A DNA stretch of 64,000 nt from Centrapalus pauciflorus (GCA_020465985.1 JAANYP010004671.1:1-64000); one strand, 5' to 3'; numbered from the stretch's first letter, positions 21,801-33,970 are shown. The notes: generated from the letters alone by a model not told the origin. Numbers and translations: made by a program.

Positions 21801-24471
21801 TTCAACAAGTAATGTGCAATTCCTATATACTTTGTCTACCTTAGCTAAGATGTTAGCAGTCTCAATATCAAGTACAAATTGCAGTTTTGAAGTAGACATA
21901 CTAAATTGACGAGCAAATGAAGTGGAGACAAACGAATGGTTGGCTCCGGAATCAAACAGAATTCGTGCTGGAATGATTGATCCCTGTGAGCAGTGGAAGC
22001 TCTAGAAGTTCCTGTAACTGCTTCATCATTTCCTGCATTTCTGTAGGGGCTAGACGATAAAGAGCCTTCGCTATTAGGGCAGCTCCGGGAATGAGATCGA
22101 TACGGAATTCCACTTGACGATCAGGTTGCAATCCCAAGATATCTTCTGGAAAGACATCTGGAAACTCAGAATCAACAGAAACGGCAGAGAGAGATTGAAC
22201 TTCAGCCATTGCATCGACAACGTAGGCTAAATAAGCGGAACAACTCTTTGCAACGTGCTTTCAGGCTTTTGCAATTGAAATGAGGCATAAGCACCATTGT
22301 GTCTGTCACCGTAAATACAAATATCTAGGCCCTCAGGAGTGGTAATCTTGATCATTCTCTTCTTGCAAACAATCTGAGCTTTATTATGAACCAACCAGGC
22401 CATGCCAACTATAACATCGAACTCTCCGAACTCCATGGGAATTAAATGTATGTTGAATACTACATCTTCAACAAGTAATGTGCAATTCCTATATACTTTG
22501 TCTACCTTAGCTAAGATGTTAGCAGTCTCAATATCAAGTACAAATTGCAGTTTTGAAGTAGACATACTAAATTGACGAGCAAATGAAGTGGAGACAAACG
22601 AATGGTTGGCTCCGGAATCAAACAGAATTCGTGCTGGAATGATTGATCCCTGTGAGCAGTGGAAGCTCTAGAAGTTCCTGTAACTGCTTCATCATTTCCT
22701 GCATTTCTGTAGGGGCTAGACGATAAAGAGCCTTCGCTATTAGGGCAGCTCCGGGAATGAGATCGATACGGAATTCCACTTGACGATCAGGTTGCAATCC
22801 CAAGATATCTTCTGGAAAGACATCTGGAAACTCAGAATCAACAGAAACGGCAGAGAGAGATTGAACTTCAGCCATTGCATCGACAACGTAGGCTAAATAA
22901 GCGGAACAACTCTTTGCAACGTGCTTTCAGGCTTTTGCAATTGAAATGAGGCATAAGCACCATTGTGTCTGTCACCGTAAATACAAATATCTAGGCCCTC
23001 AGGAGTGGTAATCTTGATCATTCTCTTCTTGCAAACAATCTGAGCTTTATTATGAACCAACCAGGCCATGCCAACTATAACATCGAACTCTCCGAACTCC
23101 ATGGGAATTAAATGTATGTTGAATACTACATCTTCAACAAGTAATGTGCAATTCCTATATACTTTGTCTGCCTTAGCTAAGATGTTAGCAGTCTCAATAT
23201 CAAGTACAAATTGCAGTTTTGAAGTAGACATACTAAATTGACGAGCAAATGAAGTGGAGACAAACGAATGGTTGGCTCCGGAATCAAACAGAATTCGTGC
23301 TGGAATGATTGATCCCTGTGAGCAGTGGAAGCTCTAGAAGATCTTGTCGTTGATTGTTGAATACTCTGATCTCGTGGAGGTCTCGGGCAGTCCTTGGCAA
23401 AGTGGCCAAGTCTGTGGCAGTTGTAGCATGCATCTCCTTTTTGAGGACAATGCTCCCAGTGATTTCCCTTCTTCCCACAACGATTGCAGTACATATCTTG
23501 TGTTTTACACTCCCTAGAGTGCGCTTTCCTGCACCTCTTGCAGTCTCTCATTTAAGTATTGGCCGAATAGGCCTTTCCCTTCTTGGGCGAAGAGGATGGT
23601 TGATTGGATTAAGGAGAGGATTGGGATGATCCAGACTCCCGTTGCCTTTTTGGCGGCGACGATTGAGTCGGTACTGCAACAGTTGACCCCATGTCATACC
23701 CAGTTAATAATACAATCTGCTCCACATTTCGAGCAGCCTCCAGCAAACCAGCAAAAGTTGTATACCGAACCCCACTCATGGTTCGGCGAATCTCATAATC
23801 TAAATCGGCCTCAAACCGGGCTATGTTTCTTTCCTCCGTATCAACTTGATGGGGTGCGAACAAACTTCAACGGGTGAATTCGAAAGGAGTATTGTGTAAC
23901 CGTCTTCATTCCTTGAGTCAGATTAAAAAATTTCTCCTCGAGACGTCGCTTCTCGTCGGCCGGACAGTATTGCTGAGAAAACACTTCCTTGAATTCACCC
24001 CAGGTCATGTGTGACACCACCTCAATTGAACACATGAGTCATAACATCCCACTACATCACTACATCTCTTGCAAACATTGCAGTTGCAAATCCAACCATG
24101 TCTTTTTCAGCGCAGTCGCTGATTCTAAAAGTTCTCTCTGTGGTGGTGATCCACTCCAATGTCGTGACGGCATCTCCAGTCCCATCAAAAGTAACAGCTC
24201 CGTTAGTTTTGAAGTCCTTAAACCTACAACCCCTTGTCTTGTTAGAAGACCCAGTGTCTCCTTGTCTTTTCTCTTGATCGTCTTGTTGTTGCTCCTTGTT
24301 CTTTCTTTTATCAACTTTACGTTTTGCTTCGACCTCATCTCTGGCCCTTAATTGGTCCGCAAACGATTGAGCCTGCTCAGCCATTCTTTTGGATTGTAAC
24401 TCATTGTTCTGTTCCATGAGAGCTTGCATCATTTGGAACATCTGTTGAGGAGTCATATCGTCTCCTGACAT
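18865..24471 (-). pseudogene. G3 gag-pol, multiply broken
   Basis: Gag starts at 24471 (MSGDDMTPQQMFQ), with an acceptor-like TTTCAG ending three bases upstream. Recognisable in order: gag domain (24300-23610, at least two frameshifts), zinc-knuckle block (23550-23380, CNRCGKKGNHWEHC and CYNCHRLGHFAKDC), protease (DSGANHSFVS near 23270, in another frame), reverse transcriptase (21540-20870, frameshift before FIDD; the following FLGH...YYRRF part deleted), RNase H (20624-20300), integrase lacking the CxxC part of its zinc finger (20080-19690), and a chromodomain with an in-frame TAG before WKHHRGTNHTWE (about 18950). A 666-bp segment spanning protease and the start of reverse transcriptase is present three times. 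Non-functional. Confidence 0.92.
21341..23338 (-). repeat. 666-bp tandem triplication in G3 protease/RT
   Basis: Three head-to-tail copies (21341-22006, 22007-22672, 22673-23338), identical apart from what looks like a single base (Val to Ala codon near 23168). Each junction fuses reverse-transcriptase sequence to the zinc-knuckle/protease spacer with two bases of shared sequence. The unit is a multiple of three, but the junction enters the spacer in another frame and stops after 16 codons, so no longer protein results. Confidence 0.95.
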
Positions 24472-24661
24472 GTTCTGAAATATAACAATTTATAACTAGA
24501 ACATTTATTTGTAAGTCCTAATTGTTTACAGTTACCCTTTTTTTGTCCCCGTGTGAATGTCAATCCTATCCTAGTTCGGATCATTTCCTAAGAGTCCATT
24601 CTAATATCATAACATTAGTTTGAGTCCAAGTCCTCGTGGACACTTGAAACCTCAAACTAAT

Positions 24662-24673
24662 GCTCTGATACCA
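24662..24673 (-). other. G3 primer-binding site
   Basis: GCTCTGATACCA on +, i.e. TGGTATCAGAGC on the minus strand, five bases inside the 5' LTR. Confidence 0.95.
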
Positions 24674-24678
24674 AACTA

Positions 24679-26663
24679 TGACGTCCTCATGAATTAATGG
24701 TATAATTGAAATCACCAGGATCAACACACAACACAATGATTAACATGATAATTACAATTGATGCTTAATTCAGATTTAAGCAGTTCCACACTAAATCAAC
24801 ATCATATAGTGTTTTAAAGTCATGAAATCCCAGCCCCAAAGCTATATCGTCCATGTACCAAAGTAGCTTCTAGGACAATGAGATGTAAAATGAATTGCTT
24901 AGGAGGAATTTGCTTAGTGAGATAACAGATTATAATTCAACAAATATTTCTATTCAAACTTGTGTGAAAACGGGCAGTGTTAGCCCTAAAGTATGTGAAA
25001 ACCATGCAGTACAAGCATGGGGTTGGCAGTTCAAAATGCTGATCGGGGATGTGTCGAACCTGAACAGGATAACGAGTGGGATCATCAGTCCCCGATAGTG
25101 GCCTGCTGTCAGCCCCAGTCCAGGTCGCATCAGATTGTGAAGTAATGATCATGCAGTGCAGGCATGATGTAAATAGATACACTTTCAAACGAACGCTGGC
25201 TACATGTTTGTTACATGTCAAGTACGAGTGTACATCATAACAACGAATAATTCATGAGTGCCAATTGATGTTTATGAACAATGTGAACATGCCATTGAAT
25301 AAGTAAAATGTGAATGCAAAGACAATAAATGTTTGAATAATAATCTATTACTCATAGTGGGTTGTACAATGTTAATTGGCTCTGGATCAATGTGTGTTAG
25401 ATAACACCACAATGATCTGTCAAGTCAGTGTAATAGTTATTTAATGTCAGTAATTGCTTAAAACTTAAATTCTGAAAATTAAGTGAAATCTGAACTGAAT
25501 TCGGACCACATACGAATTTGAACTTAATAATTTATGTTGAGACCTCATCCGAACTTCGGATGAATAGTTAATCCAAACTTCGGATGCATAGTTAATTCTA
25601 ACTTCGGATGAATAGTTGATCTGAACTGGCTTCTAGACTTAGTGAATTATGAAATTGTTATTGGTCCGAACTTGATTGAGATCCGGACTTCGGATGAACA
25701 GTGCCAGAATTCGGATGGTCCGAATTCGGTTCATCCGATCCGAGTTCATACTTGTATAAAATTCTAATATTTTCCAGAATTTCATTTTGACCATTTTTGC
25801 ATGTTTGTGACTAATGATCATTGATATAACTTATTTGTACCCTTATTAACACTATATAACATGAAATACAACTTAATTATACCAAATCAGTCTGTTATTC
25901 ATCATTTTTCATCAATGGTCGATGAACACACACACTAAAACACACACTAGATTCAAAATTCATACTTAGACTTCGAATCAGAAACTGAAATTTGGTATAC
26001 TACATCACTACTACTCGTTTTTAACATATTCACAATAATATACAACATGCATTATTATCTGGATCAAAATCTTATGATTCAGTTCTTGTAAAAACCGAAC
26101 CCCAAAGCTCCAAAATTCATAAATTTGAGCAAACATTACCTTGTTTAGTTGATTGCAGTTGTTATAGTTCCACAAATGCCACTTGAATCCAACTTTTGCA
26201 CTTCAATTTGATGATCTTTTGGGGTTTTTGATGAAGAACCCTTAGGTTCTTAGAGAGAGAATGAGAGAGTAGAGAGAGAAAGTGATTGTTAAAATGAATA
26301 GGTATTCTCTCTTTTATTTGTTTGTTTGCCTTATTTCTGATTTACACCCCTCAAGTTCGTATCTTCTTATTTAACCAATTTAAGTCGGTTTCTCAAAGTT
26401 ATGCTCGCTCAAAAGACAACAATGATAATATCTCATTATCATTGTTATTTTTAAAATACTTTGACCGTTGATGGTATTTTAACCGGTGTCGGTTCCTTAT
26501 TGTTTGCTTGCTCAAAAAACTATGATGAGGATTTCTCCTCATCTTTTCTCATTTTTAAATTGTGATCGAAATTTACTTAGAATTCAGTCGATAAATATCC
26601 AGTAATATAATAACTGAGTCTTAAATTGCCGATTATAAGTAATTGAAAAGTAGGGATGTTACA
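24679..26663 (-). repeat. G3 5' LTR (complete)
   Basis: 1,985 bp, TGTAACATCCC...ACGTCA on the minus strand. A donor-like CAAG|GTAATG lies at about 26139 and an acceptor-like TCCTAG near 24871, enclosing the motif array at 25498-25750. Confidence 0.92.
25498..25750 (-). repeat. G3 5' LTR array of CCGAACTTCGGATGA motifs
   Basis: About eight copies of the same word as in the 3' LTR. The block at 25508-25530 lacks two to three units present at 17640-17690, so unit number changed after the two LTRs were copied from one template. Confidence 0.8.
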
Positions 26664-27433
26664 GCATCCTCCTCTACAAGAGCCCAAATACACTTTGACA
26701 ACTTGGCAAGGAAGAAATTCTTTGATGTTGCTAACAGAAGGCTTGCCAAGGAAACAATTGTCAAAGCTGTTCCCATTTCAAAAAAAGGCAAGCAGTGGAG
26801 GCTTCAAATAACCAGGCTAGGTGCTGAAGGTCCAGAATCGGAAGCATATGAACACACTGATGTTGCTTAAATAGGGTACAGAGAATGGGTGGAATTGGCA
26901 GTTACCTTGAGTCAGTCTAAGTCCTGATTACAGAAGAACAAATCAAGGGTACCTCAGTGGTTGAACCCAAGATTAAGGCCAGAAGAAAGAGGTAGGATAC
27001 TGAGCTGGAATAACTCCTAATAATGATTGATCAAGGAGATCTAGTTGTTTAGATCAAGGGAGTAGATCACAGCCTGCCTAAATGAGTGGAACCTGAGAAA
27101 GACTAGCTAATAGAGGAACCTAATCTTGGGGTATTTTTTTTAGATCTCCTAACAAACAAAAATTGTTTCCAGAGAGCATCCGATTTGCATAAGGTTCGTC
27201 TTAAGCAACTCATAGCTTTTAGGCTTGCCAACTCCTTCAAACAATCTGTAAGATGGAGAGCAACTATCTGGGAACAGCTCAAAGGGTTCCATGAGAGAGG
27301 AGAGCTTCAACATCCTAACTTCATGTTCCTCAGAAATGAAATGGAGAAAATTGAAGAAACAGAGAGCATTTTGAACAAATGTTCGAAGAAGGACCACTAC
27401 AGCTTGGAGGTCCATCTACTGCTGAGTAGATGA
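26664..27433 (+). pseudogene. S1 3' ORF C-terminal part
   Basis: Starts directly at the G3 LTR edge. Open pieces with stops between them encode a basic stretch (26670-26870) and a C-terminal segment (27140-27433). The latter aligns closely with the minus-strand S2 copy at 41738-42009: CFQRASDLHKVRLKQLIAF against CFQRASELYKVDLRQLAAF, then WRATIWEQLKGFHERGEL against WRAAIWDQLRGFYERGEL. Both are followed by a polypurine tract and the same LTR family, so this is the end of the SIRE-like 3' ORF. Function unknown. Confidence 0.8.
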
Positions 27434-27748
27434 AGAATGGAAGTTGTCCATAATTTGGACAGACGTGCCATTATTTAATCCCACTATCAACAGTCCAAAA
27501 TTTGTTGAAACTGTTCCTTGAACATATGTTGTACTTCATTACATTAGTTGTAATTTTCTTATTACATTAGTTGTAATCTTCTTTAGTAATTAGTTGTACT
27601 CTTGAAAGAACATGTGTTGTTGTAATCAAAATCAGTATATATAAACTGATCCTTTACTTTACTTCAATGTTGTAATTTCATTTCAGCAAAGTGTATTGTA
27701 AAAATATATAGTGATTATTGATAGAATCAGCTTAGACTGATTATTGCA

Positions 27749-27761
27749 AATAGAGGGAGAT
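27749..27761 (+). other. S1 polypurine tract
   Basis: AAATAGAGGGAGA directly before the LTR; S3 has AAATAGGGGGAGA in the same position. Confidence 0.8.
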
Positions 27762-28875
27762 TGTAAGGCACAAAAAGGCCTTAGTCAAACCTGAACTACA
27801 TCTTATGGGGAGATTTTTAATCAAACCTGTTTGATGCATTTGAAGGTATAATTTAAGGCATGTTAATGCCTTATTGAAACCTAAAAAGTGATTTGCAATA
27901 TTAGTCAAAGCTGTTTACCCTGTTGCATTTGTTGCAACTAAGGCTGATTGCCCAAGTTGTTATATTTTGTTGAATAGGCTGGACATAAACTGTCTACGTT
28001 GCTCTAACCTCTTGAGCAGCTTGGACAAATTCTAAGTGTTTAGTTCTTAGTGAACAGATTTTGTTCTTTGTGAACAGGCTAAACACTTTATGGAATATGT
28101 TTCCATGTCCTCGTGTATTGTTTTGGACTACAAGATCAGTTTACAAAGTCGAAGACATAGTGGAAAACGGAAGCTGTAAAGACTGCCAACACTGTTCTGT
28201 TACATGAAGAGAAAGTGGATATTTGAAATGAGTGATAGACCATTTCTTATATCAAAATGGCCATAACAGAAGATGAATGGTTTAAAGTTGACATTCCTCT
28301 TTAGTTAAAGCCTTCTACAACAGAGACAAAAAGAAAAAGACAAAGATTCTACAATGTAAAGACAATTCTGCTTTTTCAGAACGTGCAGAAAAGTTGTTTT
28401 GTCTTTTTGGAAAGACATCCCACTCTCTCTATGTCCAATGAGGAAGCTTCACTGAGATTCTCAGTGAGAGTATAAAAGGAAGCTTCTAAGGAATGTGAGA
28501 TAACCAAGAGTGTGATATTCAGATCGTGCAAAAGAAGTATGTTTTCACGCATGCAAGTCTGCTTGAATAAAACAGTAACGTGTGTCCAAGCTTTTCTTAT
28601 TCAAGCTGTCCATCTGTCTGTCTAGTAAACAGTGAGTTCATCATAGTGAGTGTATTCATTGTATCTAGTCTGAGTGTGTCTTAGATTAGTTAAATATCTA
28701 TTGTTTCTGTCATCTCAGCTTGAACCATTTCGCGGTTCAGGCTTGTTTGTAATTAACACTTGTTGATAATATACACAAACATTGAGTAAAGTGTGTTGAG
28801 TTTTAAATAGCTGTATTCACCCCCCCCCCTCTACAGCTTAGAGCAACATACTAGGGAATCCTTTTGGGACCTACA
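27762..28875 (+). repeat. S1 3' LTR (SIRE-like)
   Basis: 1,114 bp, TGTAAGGCAC...GGGACCTACA. It is one of three copies of this LTR family here, with 40346-41387 (-) and 57345-58491 (+). It contains a poly-C run near 28820 and a set of nested inverted repeats at 27998-28088 that recur in the other copies. Confidence 0.9.
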
Positions 28876-29291
28876 ATTCTACATACACGATGATTTAAAT
28901 AGGTGTATCCAAAATGTCTCTCGTAAACCCATTTGTCCCTCATGATTTTTCCAACAATGTCTAAAATTGAAATAATGATATTTAAAATGTAAGTGAAATT
29001 TAGATGTTTTCCAAATGAAATAAAAGAAGTAAGAGTTTTAATGAAAAACTTATATGTACCTATCAACATATTTCGAGTGGTTCTGTTCTCTACATGCGCT
29101 CTTATTGAAGATGTCAACGGATATAATACAAAGGCATTCTCGATATCGTCTGTCAATCGTGTTAGCATTGTATTTTTGCTAATTCGAATCTCCCTATCAT
29201 TACGAAGAAAACTAAAACCTTCATGCCTAGGGTATTCGTAATAGTTAAATTCGATTTGGAAATGATGTAACGAGGAGACTCCACCCATCAA
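28876..29291 (-). CDS. Unidentified ORF, doubtful
   Basis: A minus-strand frame open for about 139 codons next to the S1 LTR; it runs a few codons into the LTR before stopping. Part of it looks like ordinary protein (FNYYEYPRHEGFSFLRND, TRNMLIGTYKF), but I recognise no domain. Further upstream on the same strand another open piece (about 29573-29431) ends at GTAAGT, and two acceptor-like sites stand near 29350 and 29310, so this could be the debris of a spliced gene. In AT-rich DNA an ORF of this length by chance is unlikely but possible. No function can be proposed. Confidence 0.25.
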
Positions 29292-30796
29292 ATCTTGTTG
29301 TTCCTAAAAAGGTATTAAACTTTCTGGGACGATTGCTGCCATTTTCTCCCTCTTGAAAAAACAAATGAAGTGTTCGTCAAAACAAATGTGTTGTTTATAA
29401 ATAAGAAAATAATTTTAATATGTGAAACTTACATTTAGATCAAGTAAAATCAATATTAGTATTTTTGTTGTTTCATCCTTCAATATGAATTCCACACGAA
29501 CCGCAGTGATTTTCCACCATAAATGAGGGCTTTGAAGTGATGAAAAACATTCCGTATGAAAATATTGATCCATGTTCTACGAAGACATTTAATATACAAT
29601 ATTAAAAATAAAGTAAAATACACACGCCAAGAATTGAACTTAAAACCTTTATTATAAGTTGAAATAAAATATTAGTAAAAACTAAAAATACACATGTCAA
29701 GAATCATATAAACTAAAAAACAGTCACAAGAAAATACATGAAACTACTTTTTTTATTTACATCTCTTGTTCGATTGAAACTCAATAGCTTTGAGTTTCTG
29801 ATTTTTGGGATTTCTTTTTTAGATCGAAGTTTTCTTTACAAATTCAAAGGTTTTGTTCCATGTATTGTTTTTATGATATGATGTATGTTAATAATAATAT
29901 TTGGTTTAACAATATAATTATTCAATTGTATATAATATTCTACAGTTTGGAAATTATAATAATTAAATTTTGGCTCCACTTTCAGAAATGAGGTTTAATT
30001 CTTAGTCTCGAAATTTTTGTTTATTTATTGAATACATATGATTTTGATGTTCATAAATGTGATTTGTGTATGCGATTTGAGTTTGGTTTGTGTTCGATTT
30101 TGTTTTATTGGTTCACTCCATCAGAACAACCATCAGGAACCAAACATGGAGGTTTTTTTGTTGAGATCAGATGGTTGTTCTTTGTGTACATCTATCTTGA
30201 ATTTATGTAAATTCTTTCAAACTCCACATCTCAAGCCAAACAGTAAGCATTTAAGGGGTTGTTTAACGAAATTTGAAGAAAATGGAAACCATATTTCAAA
30301 AACGTTAATAGATCTGATTTTTATTTGAATAGATCTGATTTTTATTTGTTCTGATCTGATGGTTGTTCTCAATGTATCAAGTTGTGTATAGATTTCATTT
30401 TTATTTTGTTTATTCTTTTGAAATCGTGCTTTTCATCTATATGTTTCTGCTTCTGAACTTGTATTTTTTGTCTTTGTTACTTTATCACCTGTGCATTTTT
30501 CTTATAAGTGTTCCTATATCATGTTCATCTTTTAGCCAAGGATTAAATAATTAAAATGTCTTTGCAAATGATGCAGTATTTCTGCCATTACAAGCTCGAG
30601 CTTCACTATCAGTCTCTATTTTAGCCAAGGATTAAATAATTAAGATGTATAAATGTCTTTGCAAATGATGCAGTATTTTTTAATATTTTCGTATTTTAAA
30701 ATTCTTGTTATATGTTATATAATGAACTCCCATATGAATTCTTACTTCTATACGGTTAGGATATTCGCCTTATGAAATTAAAATGATAGATGTATT

Positions 30797-31002
30797 TTGC
30801 GCATATGATGTCCGCATAAAAACAGAAACATAAAACAGATGTATATAAACAAGATGAAACAGTCAATTAAGAGTGTGTATTTGATAGTCACATAAAAACA
30901 GAAACGTAGATCATATATGTGTGTGATTTTCATACAAAAACAGACAGAATCAACAGTTGCACATGATTGAGTGTGTGTTTTATGAGCATTCATTCATCAT
31001 CG
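30797..31002. repeat. Local repeat family, copy 1
   Basis: Contains ATAAAAACAGAAACATAAA, then CAATTAAGAGTGTGT, then GATTGAGTGTGTGTTT and CATTCATCATCG. The same order of blocks recurs at 31852-32015. Confidence 0.75.
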
Positions 31003-31851
31003 TCCATAACAATAACTTTTCCATTTATATTTGAGAAATTAGCATGTGCTGGATATATTTTATGTATATTTGAGAAATTAACATTTATTTTTGAGAAATT
31101 AGCATGGTGGTATTTTTGATTTCCATTCGTATAAAAAAAATAAATGTTTGTGGCTTGATGACTCTCATCTTAACCGTATTTAGTCACTCGTATCTGAAGC
31201 CAAAATGTCTATTAACATTTTGTCTGGACAATTAAATTTTATGTTGTTTTGAATTGATTGATTATATTTTTCAGTAAAAATAGAAAACAAAAACATAATT
31301 TTAAAACAGAATACGAAAATATCAATTATATGTGTCAGAAAAAATATACATAAAATAAAATAAAAATTCAATCTCTGGGAATGGTTTTCTAATATAAAAG
31401 TCAGTAACATTCTTGGTTTAAATATACATATCTAGGTTACATGTTTCTTTATTATAATTGAAAGTTTTGATTTTTAATTACTTAATTGAGAGAGGGCCTT
31501 TGTGTTTCAGTTAAAGTTTAGGAATTATATTTTTGGGCTTTTGATGGGTGGATTTGATGAGCATGTGAATGTATGAAGTATTTTTACATGATTATTTTGT
31601 AATAGTAACTTATAAAAATTCATGAAATGAAATAATATACATTTTTAATACTATTTTATATATTCACATGTAAAAAATAAAAAAGATTTTATCATTTAAA
31701 ACTGTACTTAAGCATCCTATGAAATTTGATAGTTTTAAAATTATATTACCAGAATCATTACTATTATATTGTATAATTTCTGACATTTTTTATTTGTTTC
31801 ATGTCCTTGTTTCCTGATGTGTTTTGAGATAAAGTATAGTAGCATTTTGTT

Positions 31852-32015
31852 GGGCATTTGATGTCCACATAAAAACAGAAACATAAAGCAGAATTGTATA
31901 AACAATATGAACGGACAATTAAGAGTGTGTGTATACATGTGTGTTTTTCATAAAATCATAAACAACAGATGCATTTGATTGAGTGTGTGTTTTGTGAGCA
32001 TACATTCATCATCGT
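31852..32015. repeat. Local repeat family, copy 2
   Basis: Same blocks in the same order as copy 1, with small indels. No terminal inverted repeats or ORF are obvious. Confidence 0.75.
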
Positions 32016-32309
32016 ACTTGAGAGTCTAAGTGTTTCGTGTGTGTATGCATGCATGATAATGATCAGTAGCAGCTTCTTAAGAGAGTGTGTGTCCAATAAG
32101 CACCCCGAGAGGTTATGATATGATACTAACTTGGGATGCGCTAGTGACAGGGGTCGTGGTTGAGTAACGAAAAGAAGATCAAAAGCTACAATAATAAAAG
32201 CTAAGGCTTATTTTTTTTATTTTGCAGTTTAAAAACTTCAAATATGTAATTTAGTACATGTTTATTTCAATATGATATATTTAATAAATTATATAAATAA
32301 TATAGTGGT

Positions 32310-32540
32310 TTGTTGGGCATTTGATTCGTCCAGATAAAAACAAAAACATAAAACAGAATTATATAAACAATATGAAGCAGTCAATTAAGAGTGTGTGTAT
32401 TTGATGTCCACATAAAAACAGAAACATAGATTTACTTGTCAAGATAAAAACAGAAACATAAAGCAGAATTTGAGATAAAGTATAGTAGCATTCAGATATG
32501 CATAAAAACAGAAACATAAAGTAGAATTTGAGTGTGCGTA
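32310..32540. repeat. Local repeat family, partial copies
   Basis: Four closely spaced partial units of the ATAAAAACAGAAACATAAA block, one followed by the CAATTAAGAGTGTGTGT block. They look like internal rearrangement of the same repeat. Confidence 0.7.
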
Positions 32541-33427
32541 TTTTAGTTAATGTATTCTCATTCTCATTGGTAGAAAAACAATGTAAATCTTTCCATTCCA
32601 ATTACTTACTATCACAAGGTAAGTTGGACCAGATGTGATTGTATCAATATTATTGGTTTTTGTAACATCCTAGAAATTTAATTATTGTATTTGTGGTTTA
32701 TTAGTTTAAATTTTTAATTTAAGTTGGATTGCATTTGGAATAATTATAAAAGTTGGTTGTTTGATTTAGAAATTGAAAATTTCAATTTATTAAGTTAATA
32801 TAATTATTATTAATTATTAAATGGTTGAAAGGATAAAATAAAGATTTAATCTTTATTTATTGAAATTTAAGAATTTTGGAATTTTTATGTTGGAGTATGA
32901 TGATTTATAAATGATAGTAAGGATAAAAACAAAGATAAAATCAGTGTTTAATGGAACCCAATAAGTTGAGGGTTAATGGTGTCAAAGTTGGAAAAAGAAA
33001 TAAAAACCCATGTCTTTCATTTTGAATGAAAGGCAATATCTCTTTCTACCTTCTCTCTCTAAACTCTCTGCTCTCTATCTCTTTAAAAGAAAAACCCACG
33101 GGTTCTTTATCTCAAATCAAGAATCAAAGGAAACCATCAAATTGGTAGCTGAAAACTTGGATTCGGGTTGCATTGGAGGAACTATAAACACTACAAGCAT
33201 CGATTTAAGGTAAATAACTCTCATAATTCCGAATTTAAGGGTTTATGGTTCGGTTTTGGATGAAAACGAATCTGAGATGTTATGATTAGAAATGTTTATG
33301 CATGTAAGAAATTTTGATGGGTTTGTGTATATCTAGTGTTCTAGAAGTTGTGTGCAAAATTTTAGGTTCGAATTCAAAGTTATAAATATGGTTTTGGAGA
33401 GTTACAGTAAGGTTCTGCGTGTTCTTG

Positions 33428-33935
33428 CATGGTACCAAAACCAACAAGTTGGGGTACCGAAACCTTAAGGTTTCGGTATTAACCCCTCTATATACCAAAA
33501 CAATGGTGAAACTTTCATACTAAAACTCATCACATGTTCTGAAACCCACTTACTGAAACTATGGTGCTGAAACTCACATTATAGAAACCTTGTGTGTGTG
33601 TGTATACCGAAACAAAAGGGGTACCGAAACCATGTTGGTTTCGGTATTGTCTCTACCGAAACCCCCCTCTTCTACCGAAACTATATATGCAAGTGTGAAT
33701 ACCGAAACCTTTACCCCCTACTGAAACCTTGTACATATACCGAGACTTGGGTGATACCGAAATGGTTGTACCGAAACTCACCCTATACCGAAACCATATG
33801 TATGTACCGAAACCTATATGGTTTCAGTAATGAACCGAGACTTCCACACAAATACAGAAACTTTATATAGATACCGAAACCAAGGAAAAATACCGAAAAC
33901 TCTTATGGTTTTGAGTAGGATACCGAAACTTATAA
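33428..33935 (+). repeat. G4 LTR array of ACCGAAACC motifs
   Basis: More than 20 copies of TACCGAAAC(C/T), about every 20 bases, nearly all in one orientation with a few inverted GGTTTCGGTA partners. The G2 LTR has the same motif in the same sense. Confidence 0.85.
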
Positions 33936-33967
33936 TAAAGTTTCAGTAATTTCCCTTCATTTTCAGA

Positions 33968-33970
<3 letters not shown>

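Larger units (their letters stand above)
17229..26663 (-). mobile_element. G3: decayed Ty3/gypsy chromovirus inside S1
   Basis: Read on the minus strand: 5' LTR (26663-24679), primer-binding site, gag-pol remnants, 3' LTR (18814-17229). The 3' LTR lacks about 425 bp of its distal end, so no target-site duplication is visible. SIRE-type 3' ORF sequence flanks both sides, which shows nesting in S1. Gag is related to G4 (MSGDDMTPQQ versus MSGGGMTPEE). Confidence 0.9.
29292..32660. other. AT-rich non-coding stretch
   Basis: No credible gene apart from the possible exon mentioned for the preceding ORF. It contains a short direct repeat (AGCCAAGGATTAAATAATTAA at 30533 and 30622), a tripled TTTGAGAAATTA word (31030-31105) and a local family of about 190-bp repeats described separately. 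Confidence 0.6.

Noticed and set aside
7863..28875. One giant copia element from the C1 5' LTR to the S1 3' LTR
   Set aside because: The LTRs differ in length (353 versus 1,114 bp) and sequence, so they belong to different families.
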